Below, in pieces: positions 63,843 to 64,000 of a DNA stretch of 64,000 nucleotides. The stretch covers positions 95,467-159,466 of the forward strand of contig NZ_JAAHGO010000017.1 of NCBI RefSeq assembly GCF_010672455.1. The letters run 5' to 3'. Under the pieces are notes generated by a model. The model was not told where the DNA came from. It searched no databases and worked only from the letters and a program-made list of their open reading frames with translations. The position numbers and the translations under genes were made by a program. Position 1 is the stretch's first letter. Each line of letters starts with the position of its first letter. This DNA comes from Okeania sp. SIO2C9 (GTDB taxonomy: Bacteria > Cyanobacteriota > Cyanobacteriia > Cyanobacteriales > Microcoleaceae).

Positions 63843-64000
63843 TTAAGAACAGCCAGATTTTGTAGCACCAAGTCTTCGTAACATTAATCTAATCATTGCA
63901 GTGTAAATCAGAGCTTCACTAATCTCTGGTAGTTGTTCATAGTCGAGAACTAAACGTCGGTTGTGAAGTAGCCATGCATGCATTTCTCTCTACTACCCAT
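63843..64000 (-). pseudogene. IS5-type transposase C-terminus, runs off the window
   Basis: On the - strand the end of the frame reads MHAWLLHNRRLVLDYEQLPE, EALIYTAMIRLMLRRLG and a stop at 63843-63845. The pattern WLxxxRRLxxDYE...SEAxIYxAMIRLMxRRL is the C-terminal signature of IS5-family DDE transposases. The rest lies beyond 64000, so completeness cannot be judged and it may be an intact gene. Confidence 0.65.

Overview
The window comes from a cyanobacterium with low GC content. The evidence is GCGATCGC (HIP1-type) octamers inside many genes, a bidirectional Hox hydrogenase, an NTRC-type thioredoxin reductase, GUN4 and pentapeptide proteins, a group 1 sigma factor, and short poly-purine/poly-pyrimidine runs between genes. 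Gene order and the repeat load suggest a filamentous Oscillatoriales type (Okeania/Trichodesmium/Lyngbya-like). That placement is inference; no rRNA gene is present.

Layout. 1-5.5 kb: repeats and one exported beta-propeller protein. 5.6-9.9 kb: a DUF255 thioredoxin-like protein, followed by a decayed tnpB element sitting between two fragments of a second copy of that gene. 10-16 kb: carotenoid oxygenase, methyltransferase, NTRC. 16.8-22.1 kb: a two-gene unit of a zinc-ribbon GUN4 protein and a large STAND-NTPase/WD40 protein with a broken TPR tail. 22.2-29 kb: tnpB, a membrane-anchored lysozyme, a BtuF-like protein, a pentapeptide protein and a PfkB kinase. 30.9-40.3 kb: hoxE, F, U, Y and H, all on the + strand but separated by long repeat-filled spacers. 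42.4-44.9 kb: a [2Fe-2S] protein, a PAS protein and a SpoIIE-type phosphatase, which look like a hydrogenase-linked redox signalling module. 45.6-50.2 kb: a prepilin-lectin fusion, two small genes, a DJ-1/PfpI gene cut by a tnpB element, and sigA. 52-60.7 kb: M23 peptidase, secF, secD and pdhB; both the secF-secD and secD-pdhB spacers are invaded by mobile DNA. 60.9-63.5 kb: an intact tnpB directly abutting dnaA. An IS5-type transposase fragment runs off the right edge.

More than a third of the window is non-coding and built from several families of small mobile repeats. Seven copies of one MITE family have terminal inverted repeats and exact or near-exact 8-bp target duplications; two of these are confirmed by an empty site inside neighbouring repeat units. 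A second family has TTA flanks, and a third has TIRs of the AGGGTTTGCTGA type. A 21-bp micro-repeat occurs about 19 times. It inserts at TG^AA-like sites and interrupts several tnpB genes in frame, adding seven codons each time. tnpB elements occur without any tnpA, and their right ends look like omega-RNA scaffolds ending in a conserved TCA. One such end supplies the ATG in front of dnaA, and one exists as a tnpB-less element abutting a peptidase gene.

The observations I rate highest are the 21-bp in-frame element, the [2Fe-2S]/PAS/SpoIIE module beside hox, and the omega-RNA-only element.
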